Assembly: GCA_902782125.1 (NCBI GenBank)
Contig: CACZMA010000002.1
Location: 150,853 to 214,852, forward strand
Length of the DNA stretch: 64,000 bases
Direction: 5' to 3'
Source: Oscillospiraceae bacterium
Lineage (GTDB): Bacteria; Bacillota; Clostridia; Saccharofermentanales; Saccharofermentanaceae
Positions 1 to 9,148 of this stretch are shown here, piece after piece (the stretch's first letter is position 1; each line of letters begins with the position of its first letter). The position numbers and the translations under genes were made by a program. The notes under the pieces are model-generated. The model saw only the letters and a list, made by a program, of their open reading frames with translations, did no database searches and had not been told where the DNA came from.

Positions 1-20
1 TTGCAAGGAGGATATATCAG

Positions 21-389
21 ATGATTCAGGTTGAATCCAGACTCAGATCTGCCGACAATACAGGAGCTCGTGAACTCGCATGCATTAAGGTCATGGGCGG
101 TTCATGGAGAAAGTACGCCAACATCGGTGACGTAATCGTTTGCTCCGTTAAGAGCGCTGCTCCGGGCGGCATGGTCAAGAAAGGCGACGTCGTAAAGGCA
201 GTTGTCGTACGTTCCAAGAAGGGCGTAAGACGTGCTGACGGCTCATACATAAAGTTTGATGAGAACGCTGCAGTTATCATCAAGGAAGATAAGAACCCGC
301 GCGGAACACGTATTTTCGGACCCATCGCGAGAGAGCTCAGAGATAAGGACTACATGAAGATCCTTTCTCTTGCACCGGAAGTACTGTAA
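21..389 (+). CDS. rplN: 50S ribosomal protein L14
   Basis: Large-subunit protein L14, which binds 23S rRNA near the L19 and GTPase-side bridge. The 122-residue length is the normal family length. The start MIQVESRL and the stretch [13 protein letters not shown] are typical L14 sequence. An AGGAGG ribosome-binding site sits just upstream of the ATG. It is the first gene visible of the spc-type ribosomal operon and is followed at 13 bases by rplX. The upstream S17 gene lies outside the window. The call is secure. Confidence 0.98.
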   Translation: MIQVESRLRSADNTGARELACIKVMGGSWRKYANIGDVIVCSVKSAAPGGMVKKGDVVKAVVVRSKKGVRRADGSYIKFDENAAVIIKEDKNPRGTRIFGPIARELRDKDYMKILSLAPEVL

Positions 390-402
390 GGAGGAGATAA
401 CA

Positions 403-747
403 ATGGCAAACAAGATTCATGTTAAAAACGGTGACAATGTTATCGTAATCTCCGGTAAGGACAAGGGCGCAACAGGCAAGGTTATTGCTGTTGACAATAA
501 GAAGGGCAGAGTATTTGTTGAGGGTGTCAACATCGTTAAGAAGCACCAGAAGGCAAGAACTCAGAATGCACCTGCAGGCATCGTAGAGCGCGAAGGTTCC
601 ATCGACGCATCCAACGTAATGCTCGTTGATCCCAAGACAGGCAAGCCCACAAGAGTTGGTTACAGAGTAAACGAGGACGGCACAAAGTCCAGGATCGCTA
701 AGAGATCCGGTGAAGTGATCGATACCTCTTCAAAGAAGGGAGAGTAA
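403..747 (+). CDS. rplX: 50S ribosomal protein L24
   Basis: Assembly-initiator protein of the large subunit; it carries a KOW motif. The protein begins [22 protein letters not shown], which is the KOW segment, and has 114 residues. An earlier in-frame ATG at 370 lies inside rplN. I chose 403 because GGAGGA is placed 7 bases upstream and the protein then starts at the conserved N-terminus. It lies between rplN and rplE in the canonical order. Confidence 0.97.
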   Translation: MANKIHVKNGDNVIVISGKDKGATGKVIAVDNKKGRVFVEGVNIVKKHQKARTQNAPAGIVEREGSIDASNVMLVDPKTGKPTRVGYRVNEDGTKSRIAKRSGEVIDTSSKKGE

Positions 748-751
748 TTAG

Positions 752-1291
752 ATGTCCAGATTAAAAGATAAGTACACATCTGAAGTAGCACCTGCCCTTC
801 AGGAAAAGTTCAAGTACAGCTCATGCATGCAGATCCCGAAGGTTGAGAAGATCGTTCTCAACATGGGTGTAGGCGAAGTTAAGGATAATCCGAAGGCTTT
901 GGACGCTGCTATGCGCGACATGGGCATCATTGCAGGACAGAAGCCTGTTGCTACAGTTGCTTCCAAGTCGATCGCTGCATTTAAGCTCAGAGACGGAATG
1001 AAGATCGGATGCAAGGTTACTCTCAGAGGAGATAACATGTATTACTTCCTCGATAAGCTCGTAAGCATCGCTCTTCCCCGTGTTCGTGACTTCAGAGGAA
1101 TCAATCCCAACTCTTTCGATGGTCACGGCAACTATGCAATGGGTATCAAGGAGCAGCTCATGTTCCCTGAAATCGACTACGATAAGATCGATAAGATTCG
1201 CGGTATGGATATTATCATCGTAACGACGGCTCAGACAGACGAAGAGGCATTCGAGCTCCTTAAGCTCATGGGAATGCCTTACCGTAAATAA
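752..1291 (+). CDS. rplE: 50S ribosomal protein L5
   Basis: L5 binds 5S rRNA and forms part of the central protuberance. Length is 179 residues, as usual. Segments such as [14 protein letters not shown] and [26 protein letters not shown] are diagnostic. The gene starts 4 bases after the rplX stop, indicating tight translational linkage. No anomalies were seen. Confidence 0.98.
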   Translation: MSRLKDKYTSEVAPALQEKFKYSSCMQIPKVEKIVLNMGVGEVKDNPKALDAAMRDMGIIAGQKPVATVASKSIAAFKLRDGMKIGCKVTLRGDNMYYFLDKLVSIALPRVRDFRGINPNSFDGHGNYAMGIKEQLMFPEIDYDKIDKIRGMDIIIVTTAQTDEEAFELLKLMGMPYRK

Positions 1292-1309
1292 TTTGGAGGA
1301 GAATTACAA

Positions 1310-1495
1310 ATGGCAAAGAAGTCAATGATTCTTAAGTCACAGAAAACACCCAAGTTTTCTACACAGCAGCATAACCGTTGCAAGCTTTGCGGAAGACCTC
1401 ACGCGTATATCCGCAAGTACGGTGTCTGCCGTCTTTGCTTCCGTGACCTCGCTTACAAGGGCGATATCCCGGGTGTCAAGAAGGCAAGCTGGTAA
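1310..1495 (+). CDS. rpsN: 30S ribosomal protein S14, zinc-binding (type Z)
   Basis: Short 61-residue S14 of the zinc-binding form. It has two CxxC pairs, in [20 protein letters not shown], that bind one zinc ion. This is the standard form in Clostridia; zinc-independent S14 paralogues are longer (about 89-100 residues). GGAGGAG precedes the ATG. The gene fits the order rplE-rpsN-rpsH. Confidence 0.97.
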   Translation: MAKKSMILKSQKTPKFSTQQHNRCKLCGRPHAYIRKYGVCRLCFRDLAYKGDIPGVKKASW

Positions 1496-1541
1496 GAATC
1501 CCCGGATTATAGAACTGTCGATTTAACAGGAGGAAAAAATA

Positions 1542-1937
1542 ATGCAGATTACAGATGCAATCGCTGATATGCTTACCAGAATCCGTAACGCAGGTAATGC
1601 AGGTCACGCTACTGTAGATATCCCGCAGTCTAACCTCAAGAAGGCTATTGCTCAGATCTTACTTGACGAAGGTTACATCAGCGGTTATGAGTGTGTAGAG
1701 GGCAATACTCAGGGTATTATCAGAGTCACACTCAAGTATTCAGGCAAGAAGCACGTTATCTCCGGTATCAAGAGAATCTCTAAGCCGGGACTTCGTACTT
1801 ATGCTGACAAGGAGAATCTCCCCAGAGTTCTTGGCGGTCTCGGCATCGCTATCATCTCTACATCCAAGGGTGTCATGACCGATAAGAGCGCAAGAAAGCT
1901 CGGTGTCGGCGGAGAGATCCTCGCTTACGTATGGTAA
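1542..1937 (+). CDS. rpsH: 30S ribosomal protein S8
   Basis: S8 binds 16S rRNA in the central domain and in E. coli is also the translational repressor of the spc operon. Length is 131 residues. The N-terminus [17 protein letters not shown] and the C-terminal [26 protein letters not shown] are typical. AGGAGG lies 8 bases upstream of the ATG. A strong hairpin follows the stop codon and is listed separately. Confidence 0.98.
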   Translation: MQITDAIADMLTRIRNAGNAGHATVDIPQSNLKKAIAQILLDEGYISGYECVEGNTQGIIRVTLKYSGKKHVISGIKRISKPGLRTYADKENLPRVLGGLGIAIISTSKGVMTDKSARKLGVGGEILAYVW

Positions 1938-1941
1938 ACAG

Positions 1942-1968
1942 CACTTTGGGCCGCAAGGCCCCAAGGTG
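1942..1968 (+). other. strong GNRA-loop hairpin between rpsH and rplF
   Basis: The arms at 1942-1952 and 1957-1968 pair over 11 base pairs, with one bulged C, around a GCAA tetraloop. No U-run follows, so it does not look like an intrinsic terminator. A second GC-rich foldable stretch follows at about 1985-2018. Together they fill most of the 110-base gap to rplF, which is long for this tightly packed operon. A protein-binding or processing site is possible, but that is inference. Confidence 0.6.
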
Positions 1969-2047
1969 TTAATACATCTCTGAAAAGCCCCGTAGCGGCG
2001 GCATACTGCAGCGGGCGCTTAATCTTAAGAGCAGGAGGAAAAACAAT

Positions 2048-2587
2048 ATGTCAAGAATTGGTAGAAAGCCGATTGCCATTCCTGCAGGCGTTGATGTTAA
2101 GATCGACGGCCAGCACGTAACGGTAAAGAACGGCAATACCCAGCTCGAGATGGATGTCCATCCCGACATTACCGTCAAGCAGGAAGGCGCTGAGATCATC
2201 GTTGAGCGTCCCTCTGACGATAAGAACCACAGAGCGCTTCACGGTCTCACAAGAGCCCTGATCAACAACATGGTCACAGGCGTATCAGAGGGCTTCACAA
2301 AGACTCTCGAGATCAACGGCGTTGGTTACAGAGCAACAAAGGCGGGCAACAAGGTTACATTCAACCTTGGTTATTCACACCCCATTGAGTTGGTCGAACC
2401 CGAAGGCATCACGATCGATGTCAAGGACAACACTATCTCGGTCAAGGGCGCTGATAAGCAGAAGGTCGGTGAGACCGCAGCTAAGATCAGATCGCTTCGT
2501 GTTCCTGATGTTTATAAGGGCAAGGGTATTAAGTACTCTGATGAGCACCTTATCATCAAGGAAGGTAAGACCGGAGCTAAGAAGTAA
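2048..2587 (+). CDS. rplF: 50S ribosomal protein L6
   Basis: L6 binds 23S rRNA near the sarcin-ricin loop. Length is 179 residues with the two repeated L6 folds; [15 protein letters not shown] at the start and the C-terminal [13 protein letters not shown] signature are diagnostic. AGGAGG is upstream of the ATG. The gene is preceded by a 110-base structured gap and followed after 19 bases by rplR. Confidence 0.98.
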   Translation: MSRIGRKPIAIPAGVDVKIDGQHVTVKNGNTQLEMDVHPDITVKQEGAEIIVERPSDDKNHRALHGLTRALINNMVTGVSEGFTKTLEINGVGYRATKAGNKVTFNLGYSHPIELVEPEGITIDVKDNTISVKGADKQKVGETAAKIRSLRVPDVYKGKGIKYSDEHLIIKEGKTGAKK

Positions 2588-2606
2588 GGTAAGGGGGTAA
2601 ATCAAC

Positions 2607-2975
2607 ATGATTGGTAAGATTGATAAGAATAAGATCCGCAAGAGAAAGCATGTTCGTGTCAGAAAGAAGATTTCCGGCACTGCAGATTGCCCTAGACTTT
2701 GCGTATACAGAAGCAACAGCCACATCTATGCTCAGATTATAGATGACGAGGCAGGAGTAACACTTGTCAGCGCTTCTTCTCTTGATAAGGACATCAAGGG
2801 TGAGTTAAGCAACGGCAGCAACATTCAGGCTGCTTCCGCAGTAGGTAAGCTCGTAGCAGAGCGTGCAGCTGCAAAGGAGATCAAGGATGTTGTTTTCGAT
2901 CGTGGCGGATACCTCTACCACGGACGTGTTCAGGCGCTCGCAGAGGCGGCAAGAGAAGCCGGCCTTAATTTCTAA
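2607..2975 (+). CDS. rplR: 50S ribosomal protein L18
   Basis: L18 binds 5S rRNA together with L5 in the central protuberance. Length is 122 residues. [18 protein letters not shown] and the C-terminal [24 protein letters not shown] are typical. The ribosome-binding site AAGGGGG lies upstream. Position between rplF and rpsE is canonical. Confidence 0.98.
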   Translation: MIGKIDKNKIRKRKHVRVRKKISGTADCPRLCVYRSNSHIYAQIIDDEAGVTLVSASSLDKDIKGELSNGSNIQAASAVGKLVAERAAAKEIKDVVFDRGGYLYHGRVQALAEAAREAGLNF

Positions 2976-2991
2976 GCAGGAGGAGAATATA

Positions 2992-3501
2992 ATGGCTTTT
3001 GATAAGAACAAGTCAAGAGACGAGAAGAAAGAGTTCGAGGAAAGCGTAATCCATATCAGCCGTGTCTCCAAGACTGTTAAGGGCGGTAAGAACATGCGCT
3101 TCTCAGCTCTCGTCGTTATCGGCGACCGCAAGGGTCGTGTAGGCAAGGGCATCGGTAAGAGCACCGAGGTACCCGATGCCATCAGAAAGGGCATCGAAGA
3201 GGCTAAGAAGAATATCATCAACGTATCCATCGTTAACGGAACTATTCCTCACGAGACACTCGGTGAGTTCTCCGCTTCCCAGATCGTTATGAAGCCGGCT
3301 GCATCCGGTACCGGTGTCATCGCAGGCGGTCCTGTTCGTACAGTTTGCGAGCTCGCAGGAATCACAGATATTCGTACAAAGTCCATCGGATCCAACAACC
3401 CGAACAACATGGTTAATGCTACGCTCGAGGGTCTTAAGGGTCTCAAGTCTGCTGAGGAAGTTGCAAGACTTCGCGGCAAGGACATCAAAGATATCAAGTA
3501 A
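2992..3501 (+). CDS. rpsE: 30S ribosomal protein S5
   Basis: S5 contributes to decoding fidelity and to the mRNA entry site. The protein is 169 residues with the N-terminal double-stranded-RNA-binding fold ([22 protein letters not shown]) and the C-terminal [19 protein letters not shown] region. A longer in-frame reading from 2863 would lie inside rplR. The start at 2992 is supported by AGGAGGAG 9 bases upstream and by family length. Confidence 0.97.
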   Translation: MAFDKNKSRDEKKEFEESVIHISRVSKTVKGGKNMRFSALVVIGDRKGRVGKGIGKSTEVPDAIRKGIEEAKKNIINVSIVNGTIPHETLGEFSASQIVMKPAASGTGVIAGGPVRTVCELAGITDIRTKSIGSNNPNNMVNATLEGLKGLKSAEEVARLRGKDIKDIK

Positions 3502-3516
3502 AGGAGGCACTCTTAG

Positions 3517-3696
3517 ATGGCTAATTTGAAGATTACGCTCGTAAAGAGCATCAACAAGGCAAGAGCTAAGGAGAAGGCCACCGTTGCAGCATTGGGCCTC
3601 AGAAAGCTCGGTCAGTCCGTTGAGAAGGCTGACAACGAGGCAATCCGCGGAATGGTTAACACCGCTTCGAACTATGTAAGCTGCGAAGAGATTTAA
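3517..3696 (+). CDS. rpmD: 50S ribosomal protein L30
   Basis: A 59-residue protein reading MANLKITLVKSINKARAKEK and ending NYVSCEEI. It matches bacterial L30, including the LVKS start and the LGLRKLGQSVE segment. AAGGAGG precedes the ATG and another precedes rplO after the stop. Its place between rpsE and rplO is the canonical place for rpmD. It is too short for a 60-residue cutoff and is easy to miss. Confidence 0.96.
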   Translation: MANLKITLVKSINKARAKEKATVAALGLRKLGQSVEKADNEAIRGMVNTASNYVSCEEI

Positions 3697-3711
3697 GGAG
3701 GGTTAAGCTAT

Positions 3712-4155
3712 ATGAAGCTCAATGATATGACTTCTGCCGGTAACGAGATCGCTTACCGTAAGGGAAGAGGACCGGGATCCGGCAACGGAAAGACCTCAGG
3801 TCGCGGACACAAGGGCCAGAAGGCCAGGTCCGGCGGCGGAGTTAGACCCGGCTTTGAAGGAGGCCAGATGCCTCTTTACAGACGTCTCCCTAAGAGAGGC
3901 TTCAACAACAAGCGTTTTGCGCCTGCTTACATCACCATCAATGTCTCCGATCTGGAGAAGTTCGATAACGGTGCTGAAGTAAATGCTAAGACGATCGCAG
4001 AGATGGGCATCATCTCCGTTCCGAAGGTAAACGACGGAATCAAGATCCTTGGCAACGGCGAACTTTCAAAGAAGCTCGATGTAAAGGCAGCTAAGTTCAC
4101 TGCCTCTGCAAAAGAGAAGATTGAAAAGGCCGGAGGCACGGCTACGGAGGTATAA
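3712..4155 (+). CDS. rplO: 50S ribosomal protein L15
   Basis: L15 is a late-assembly 23S rRNA-binding protein. Length is 147 residues. The glycine-rich basic N-terminus ([24 protein letters not shown], given here as the diagnostic part at residues 19-42) and [10 protein letters not shown] are typical. AAGGAGG is upstream. The gene ends 5 bases before secY. Confidence 0.97.
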   Translation: MKLNDMTSAGNEIAYRKGRGPGSGNGKTSGRGHKGQKARSGGGVRPGFEGGQMPLYRRLPKRGFNNKRFAPAYITINVSDLEKFDNGAEVNAKTIAEMGIISVPKVNDGIKILGNGELSKKLDVKAAKFTASAKEKIEKAGGTATEV

Positions 4156-4160
4156 GAGGC

Positions 4161-5501
4161 ATGAACGGTATTTTCGATATAGCAGTAAACGCCTTCCGTG
4201 TAGAATCTATACGTAAGAGACTGCTCTATACCTTCATGATCTTGGGAATCTTCATGCTGGGCGGACTCGTTCCGGTTCCGGGACTCGACGGAGAGACTTT
4301 TACGAGCCTCGTTCGTCAGTGGGGTCAGCTCGGTTCAATCATGGATATCATATCGGGCGGCGGATTATTCCACGCCTCGATACTCTCCATGGGCGTCTCA
4401 CCTTACATCAACGCGTCGATCATCATTCAGCTGCTTCAGGTCGTAATACCTGCTCTCGAGGATATGTCCAAAGAGGGTGAGTCCGGCCGTAAGAAGCTGA
4501 ATAAGATAACACGTTATTCGGCTATAGGACTCGCACTGGTTCAGTCCAGCCTGTTCTGCTATTCAACACGTACGGCAATGCTCCCGAGCCTTCCCGTATG
4601 GCTCAATGCGGCTCTCGTCGTCCTGTCATTCACTGCAGGTGCGGCAATGGTCGTATTCCTCGGCGAGAAGATCAATGATAAGGGCATCGGTAACGGTGTA
4701 TCCCTCATAATCTTTGCCGGTATCGTTACACGTCTGCCCAACATGGCTCAGACTCTGTACCTCAAGTGTGTTGAGATCAGCGGAATGGTTCCGAATGCAA
4801 TACTCGGATTCCTCCTTGGAGTACTCGTATTCCTTGCGATCACTGCAGTATCCATCGGTATCATCGTATTCGTTATCTTTGTTCAGAACGCGGAGAGAAG
4901 GATCCCCGTACAGTATTCAAAGAAGGTTATCGGAAGAATGCAGCGCGGCGGCAACAGGGACTATATCCCTCTCAAGGTGAACATGTCCGGCGTTATGCCT
5001 GTCATCTTCGCTATGTCGCTCCTGTCAGTACCTCAGATCGTTACTACGCTTTTCCTGGGCACAAGCCAGAACCCTGTAGTAGTGTGGTTTAGGAACTTTA
5101 CAGGCACTCCATGGTACTATGTAGCGTACTTCTTCCTCATCATCGGATTTACATTCTTCTATTCGACCATCCAGTTCCATCCGGTTGAGATCGCAAACAA
5201 CATCAACCAGAACGGCGGTATGATCAGCGGAATCAGATCCGGTAAGCCGACAACAGAATTCATCAAGTCTATTGCCGGCAGACTCAATTGGATCGAGGCA
5301 GTATTCCTCATCCTCGTATGTATCGTTCCTACTGTGATCGGCATGCTTACGGGATTTGAGAATGTCTGGTTCGCAGGTACTTCGGTACTGATCCTTACAG
5401 GCGTTGCCAACGACCTCATCGTTCAGGTCGAAGGTGAACTTGAAGTAAGATCCCCTAAGGGATTCCTTGACGATCTTACGATCAAGTCGGGAAGAAGGTA
5501 A
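4161..5501 (+). CDS. secY: SecY, protein-conducting channel subunit (canonical copy)
   Basis: Central pore subunit of the SecYEG translocon in the cytoplasmic membrane; it works with SecA and with ribosomes. Length is 446 residues with ten predicted membrane helices. The plug and TM2 region (GGGLFHASILSMGVSPYINAS) and the cytoplasmic loops NAERRIPVQYSKK and PLKVNMSGVMPVIF are canonical, as needed for SecA contact. The last loop has GIRSGKPT where GIRPGKPT is usual, a minor variation. It follows rplO directly, as in most bacteria. A terminator follows, then a second secY-like gene. Confidence 0.97.
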   Translation: MNGIFDIAVNAFRVESIRKRLLYTFMILGIFMLGGLVPVPGLDGETFTSLVRQWGQLGSIMDIISGGGLFHASILSMGVSPYINASIIIQLLQVVIPALEDMSKEGESGRKKLNKITRYSAIGLALVQSSLFCYSTRTAMLPSLPVWLNAALVVLSFTAGAAMVVFLGEKINDKGIGNGVSLIIFAGIVTRLPNMAQTLYLKCVEISGMVPNAILGFLLGVLVFLAITAVSIGIIVFVIFVQNAERRIPVQYSKKVIGRMQRGGNRDYIPLKVNMSGVMPVIFAMSLLSVPQIVTTLFLGTSQNPVVVWFRNFTGTPWYYVAYFFLIIGFTFFYSTIQFHPVEIANNINQNGGMISGIRSGKPTTEFIKSIAGRLNWIEAVFLILVCIVPTVIGMLTGFENVWFAGTSVLILTGVANDLIVQVEGELEVRSPKGFLDDLTIKSGRR

Positions 5502-5530
5502 TTCCCCGCACCATTTATCAAAACCACAAA

Positions 5531-5575
5531 ACCCGCGCGCAGATGCTTGTTATCTGCAGCGCGGGTATTTATTTG
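5531..5575 (+). terminator. hairpin terminator after secY
   Basis: The inverted repeat CCCGCGC-GCAGAT / ATCTGC-A-GCGCGGG has a seven-base loop (GCTTGTT) and is followed by the T-rich ATTTATTTG. This would end or attenuate the spc transcript between the two secY genes. The tail is only moderately U-rich, so partial read-through is possible. Confidence 0.75.
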
Positions 5576-5578
5576 ATA

Positions 5579-5606
5579 TTCAAATTCGCAGAATATGCGC
5601 TATAAT
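5579..5606 (+). promoter_or_regulatory. putative promoter of the second secY
   Basis: TTCAAA, a 16-base spacer and a perfect TATAAT at 5601-5606 lie just downstream of the terminator. A second TATAAT occurs at 5615-5620. The -10 is convincing and the -35 is weak. Confidence 0.5.
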
Positions 5607-5647
5607 ACAAAAGCTATAATTACGCGCGTATATAAGGAGATATATAG

Positions 5648-6946
5648 ATGAGCAGTTTTTCAGAAGCATATAAGGTTCCAAGCCTCAAGAAGAAGCTTTG
5701 GTTCACGTTCCTTATTGTTTCCGCATGTGTAGTGCTCTCACTTGTACCGGTTCCGTTCCTCAGTCATTCAGGTGCGGCTTCCGAGGTAGCAAAGTGGGGC
5801 GACACCGGAGTACTTATGAACGTTCTGTCGTTCGGAGCACTTGGCAACGGTGCGGTCATCTCGCTCGGCATATATCCCTTCCTCATTGCATCGATCCTGA
5901 TGCAGATACTGACGATAGCCGTACCCAAGCTCAGGCAAATGGCTATGGAAGGCGATGCCGGTGCCAAGAAGATCGGAAAGTATACGAGGTTTGTCTCACT
6001 TGGCATGGATGTCGTATTTGCCGTTCTCTTCACGGTCGGCATGAGAGGGGTGCTCATTGATAACTTCAACATCTGGGTGTCCGCAGTCATCGTTGCCATC
6101 GTAGTTGCTGCAGGCGGAGCGCTCTGCGGCTGGTTCGTCGAACTCATCAACGACAAGGGTATCGGCTCGGGCGTATCGATCCTCATCATCGCTTCCGTTA
6201 TCAGAGCTATCCCCGAGTATTTCATCGGACTCTTCACGGCAAATGAGATTGCCACGGCAGCCATCTGGACGGCGGCAGTGGTCGTGATAGGTCTTGTGAT
6301 GATAGTTTTCGCGGTATACGTGAATTCCGGTGAGAAGAAGCTGAGGATACTGTTCTCCAAGAAGACCGTAGGCATGAAGCAGTACGGAATGCAGAATCAG
6401 GTCATCCCCCTGAGAGTGGCACAGGCAGGCATCATGCCCATCATCTATGCTTTCTGCATCACACTCCTTCCTGCTGCCATCGTTGCGATGGTTACTCCCG
6501 GTACCGAGAATGTGATCTCCGCGGGCTTCGTTAACTTCAGGACGAGCATCCTGTTCTACGTGGCATTTGCCATCCTGCTCGTAGGATTCACGTCATTCTT
6601 CTCGATGATCCAGTTCAACCCCATCGACATGGCTAATCAGATCAAGCAGTACGGCGGCTACATCCAGGGCATCAGACCCGGCAAGCCGACGTCACAGTAC
6701 ATGATGAACACTTACACAAACATGAATATTGCCGATGCTGCATATCTTCTGGTCCTCTGCCTCGTTCCTATGCTGTTAGGACTTATCCCGGTACTGGGCC
6801 CCGCAACTTATGTCGGCATCGTCTGCGTAATGCTCGCCGGCGGTCTCTATGAGACAAAGCTCTTCCTCGATCAGAAGGTAAAGGAAGAGGCTGACCGCGT
6901 AAAGCAGGCCGGCAGAGAAGCAAAGAAGAACAAGTACGCAAAATAA
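5648..6946 (+). CDS. second SecY-like translocon protein (divergent paralogue)
   Basis: A complete SecY family protein of 432 residues with about ten membrane helices, directly downstream of canonical secY. It retains the family frame, for example GSGVSILIIASVIRAIPEYF and IQGIRPGKPTSQYM. The SecA/ribosome-contact loop reads NSGEKKLRILFSKK instead of the usual AERRIPVQYxK, so this copy is clearly the more diverged one. It has an AGGAGA ribosome-binding site and appears to have its own promoter, but is followed by adk at only 19 bases, so adk, map and infA are probably co-transcribed with it. No secA2 or accessory Sec glycoprotein genes are present here. A role as an accessory translocon is inference. 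Confidence 0.9.
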   Translation: MSSFSEAYKVPSLKKKLWFTFLIVSACVVLSLVPVPFLSHSGAASEVAKWGDTGVLMNVLSFGALGNGAVISLGIYPFLIASILMQILTIAVPKLRQMAMEGDAGAKKIGKYTRFVSLGMDVVFAVLFTVGMRGVLIDNFNIWVSAVIVAIVVAAGGALCGWFVELINDKGIGSGVSILIIASVIRAIPEYFIGLFTANEIATAAIWTAAVVVIGLVMIVFAVYVNSGEKKLRILFSKKTVGMKQYGMQNQVIPLRVAQAGIMPIIYAFCITLLPAAIVAMVTPGTENVISAGFVNFRTSILFYVAFAILLVGFTSFFSMIQFNPIDMANQIKQYGGYIQGIRPGKPTSQYMMNTYTNMNIADAAYLLVLCLVPMLLGLIPVLGPATYVGIVCVMLAGGLYETKLFLDQKVKEEADRVKQAGREAKKNKYAK

Positions 6947-6965
6947 ACTGACGGAGGTACACACT

Positions 6966-7622
6966 ATGAAGCTTATCATCCTTGGCGCACCGGGTTCCGG
7001 CAAAGGTACAACGGCAACAGTTTTAAGAGAGAAGTATGATCTCGCACACATCTCAACGGGAGATCTTTTCAGATATAACCTCAAGGAGGGCACCCCTCTC
7101 GGAATCGAGGCAAAGTCCTACATGGACAAGGGCGCACTCGTACCTGACGATGTCACCATCAGAATGGTAGAGGACAGACTGGGCAACCCTGACGTTGCAA
7201 AGGGATACATCCTTGACGGTTTCCCTCGAAATATTGCACAGGCAGAGGCACTTGATGCCATCCTGTCCAAAAAGGGCGAGAAGCTCGACGCAGTCGTATA
7301 CGTTGTGACAGATGACGATATCATCATGGACAGAGTTACGACCAGAAGAGTCTGCGAGAAGTGCGGCGCAAGCTTCAACGTCAAGTATATGCCCACAAAG
7401 GTTGAAGGCGTATGCGACAACTGCGGCGGACATGTTGTTCAGAGATCTGACGACAATCCCGAGACAGTCGGCAAGAGACTTGCGACTTATGCGGAGAACA
7501 CACGCCCTCTTATCGATTTCTACAAAGAGCGCGGAATCCTCGTAGAAGGTAACAACAACGTTGATGCTGACACCTGCATCAAGAGCATTGAAGAAGGCCT
7601 TAAGGGTCTTGGTCTCGTGTAA
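6966..7622 (+). CDS. adk: adenylate kinase, zinc-binding type
   Basis: Interconverts ATP plus AMP and two ADP in the cytoplasm. The P-loop GAPGSGKGTT is at residues 7-16 and the lid carries two CxxC pairs (CEKCGASF and CDNCGG) that bind structural zinc, as is common in Gram-positive enzymes. Length is 218 residues. DGFPRN is the AMP-binding motif. The secY-adk-map-infA order is the usual one in Firmicutes. Confidence 0.97.
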   Translation: MKLIILGAPGSGKGTTATVLREKYDLAHISTGDLFRYNLKEGTPLGIEAKSYMDKGALVPDDVTIRMVEDRLGNPDVAKGYILDGFPRNIAQAEALDAILSKKGEKLDAVVYVVTDDDIIMDRVTTRRVCEKCGASFNVKYMPTKVEGVCDNCGGHVVQRSDDNPETVGKRLATYAENTRPLIDFYKERGILVEGNNNVDADTCIKSIEEGLKGLGLV

Positions 7623-7634
7623 CAGGGGCGGATA

Positions 7635-8405
7635 ATGATAGAGATATTAAACGCTGAAGAATTTGAGCTCATGAAGGCTTCCGGAAAGATACTCCAGGAA
7701 GTATTCAAAGTGATCCGTGATGAGATCAAGCCGGGCATGTCGACACACGATGTCGATAAGATCGCATATAACATCATCAGAAGCCACGATGCTATACCGT
7801 CATTCCTTAACTTCGGAACGCCGCCGTTCCCCGGTACGATCTGCGCTTCCGTAAATGAGGCTGTCGTACACGGCATTCCGAGAAGATCGGTCATCCTCAA
7901 GGAAGGCGATATCCTCTCAGTTGATGTTGGCTGCGTGCTGGACGGTTACCAGGCTGATGCCTGCCGCACATACTGCATCGGAGAGGTTGCTCCCGAAGTT
8001 GCAGATCTTGTCAGAAGGACAGAGGAGTCATTCTTCAAAGCACTTGAGTTTGCCAAGGAAGGCTGCCGCACAGGCGATATCGGCAATGCGGTACAGACTT
8101 ACTGCGAGAGCTTCGGCTACGGCGTTGTAAGAGAACTCGAGGGACACGGAATAGGAACGACCATGCATCAGGATCCGTCCGTACCCAACTTCGGCAAGCC
8201 GGGACACGGCTGCAAGCTGAGGAAGGGAATGGCGATCTGCATTGAACCAATGATCACACTCGGTTCGAGAGAGATAGAGATGCTCTCAGACCAGTGGACG
8301 ATAGTAACACAAGACGGCAAGCCCGCTTCACACTACGAGAACACGATTCTCATCACGGAAGACGGGCCTTATATGACAACCTATGACTATGAGGAGGGTT
8401 TTTGA
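7635..8405 (+). CDS. map: methionine aminopeptidase, type I
   Basis: Removes the N-terminal methionine from nascent proteins. Length is 256 residues. The metal ligands are visible in order: D in [12 protein letters not shown] (two Asp), H in [13 protein letters not shown] in CIEPMI and E in [10 protein letters not shown]; the substrate-contacting His is in VVHGIP. Its TGA shares one base with the infA ATG (TGATG), so the two are translationally coupled. Confidence 0.97.
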   Translation: MIEILNAEEFELMKASGKILQEVFKVIRDEIKPGMSTHDVDKIAYNIIRSHDAIPSFLNFGTPPFPGTICASVNEAVVHGIPRRSVILKEGDILSVDVGCVLDGYQADACRTYCIGEVAPEVADLVRRTEESFFKALEFAKEGCRTGDIGNAVQTYCESFGYGVVRELEGHGIGTTMHQDPSVPNFGKPGHGCKLRKGMAICIEPMITLGSREIEMLSDQWTIVTQDGKPASHYENTILITEDGPYMTTYDYEEGF

Positions 8406-8632
8406 TGGCCAAGGAAGACGTTATCGAGGTAATTGGAACAGTTGATGAAGCGCTGCCGAACACTATGTTCAAGGTCAAGCTTGATTCAGGACATATCGTT
8501 CTTGCACATCTGTCCGGTAAGTTAAGACAGAATTTCATCAAGATCCTTCCCGGTGACAAAGTCACTATGGAGATATCACCTTATGATCTTTCCCGCGGAA
8601 GGATCACATGGCGTGGTGAGAAGAAGAAGTAA
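8405..8632 (+). CDS. infA: translation initiation factor IF-1
   Basis: IF-1 occupies the ribosomal A site during initiation. The protein is 75 residues with an OB fold. The start is [13 protein letters not shown] and the end is [10 protein letters not shown] followed by lysines. The ATG at 8405 overlaps the map stop; the TTG three bases earlier is not needed. A terminator follows, so this is the last gene of the secY2-adk-map-infA unit. Confidence 0.97.
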   Translation: MAKEDVIEVIGTVDEALPNTMFKVKLDSGHIVLAHLSGKLRQNFIKILPGDKVTMEISPYDLSRGRITWRGEKKK

Positions 8633-8673
8633 TCAAAAGGGCTGATCTATCATATTATCCGCAGATCAACAAT

Positions 8674-8703
8674 GGGGAGCAATGCGAACTCCCCTTTTAT
8701 TAT
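8674..8703 (+). terminator. intrinsic terminator after infA
   Basis: GGGGAG at 8674-8679 pairs with CTCCCC at 8689-8694 and is followed by TTTTATTATT. The placement between infA and the rpmJ promoter splits the ribosomal cluster into transcription units. Confidence 0.8.
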
Positions 8704-8754
8704 TGGATTAGTATCTTTATTCAATAAACAGGCGGAACTAAGCGAAAATTCCTG

Positions 8755-8782
8755 TTGAAAGAATTTAAGATTCTGATATAAT
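8755..8782 (+). promoter_or_regulatory. strong promoter of the rpmJ-rpsM-rpoA unit
   Basis: TTGAAA at 8755-8760, a 16-base spacer and TATAAT at 8777-8782, with an extended -10 TG at 8774-8775. It lies 64 bases before rpmJ and follows the infA terminator. Confidence 0.85.
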
Positions 8783-8846
8783 TGTTTAGCATGCGCGTAA
8801 AAGGCGCTCATTTTGTTGTGTATAACAAACAGCAGGAGGATCTACT

Positions 8847-8960
8847 ATGAAAGTCAGACCATCAGTCAAGCCGATGTGCGAGAAATGTAAGGTCATTCGT
8901 CGTCACGGCAAGGTTATGATCATCTGTTCCGACCCTAAGCATAAGCAGAGACAGGGTTAA
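8847..8960 (+). CDS. rpmJ: 50S ribosomal protein L36
   Basis: A 37-residue zinc-ribbon protein beginning [19 protein letters not shown]. The cysteines in MCEKC, the later cysteine in IICSD and the following histidine are the zinc ligands, so this is the zinc-binding (C+) form. AGGAGG is upstream of the ATG. The position between infA and rpsM is canonical. It is short and easily missed. Confidence 0.96.
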   Translation: MKVRPSVKPMCEKCKVIRRHGKVMIICSDPKHKQRQG

Positions 8961-8971
8961 TTCAGGTGATG

Positions 8972-9148
8972 GATCTGTCTGCGGATTTAGCCCCGCGGCA
9001 AGACGGATCGGCGGCACACTTGCTCACTGCCGCAAAGCAACAAAGAAGAAGTAAAAGGAAATAGAATATTACACGCCACCCAGTAAGGGCGGCTGCTTCG
9101 GGAAACTGAAGTTCCTTACACGAGCGTGTTGTATATATATCCAACAAC
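8972..9148 (+). other. structured RNA stretch before rpsM
   Basis: The 214-base gap between rpmJ and rpsM folds well. Hairpin 1: 8972-8984 with 8993-9009 (nine pairs, then four pairs after a bulge). Hairpin 2: 9011-9016 with 9028-9033. Hairpin 3: 9075-9081 with 9087-9093 around AGTAA. CTTC 9096-9099 can pair with GAAG 9108-9111, while GGAA 9101-9104 can pair with TTCC 9112-9115, giving a possible pseudoknot. ACACGC 9071-9076 can instead pair with GCGTGT 9124-9129, which competes with hairpin 3. A last weak hairpin is GTTG 9128-9131 with CAAC 9142-9145. It resembles a regulatory leader of a ribosomal protein operon; the ligand (perhaps S4, encoded downstream) is a guess. Confidence 0.6.
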
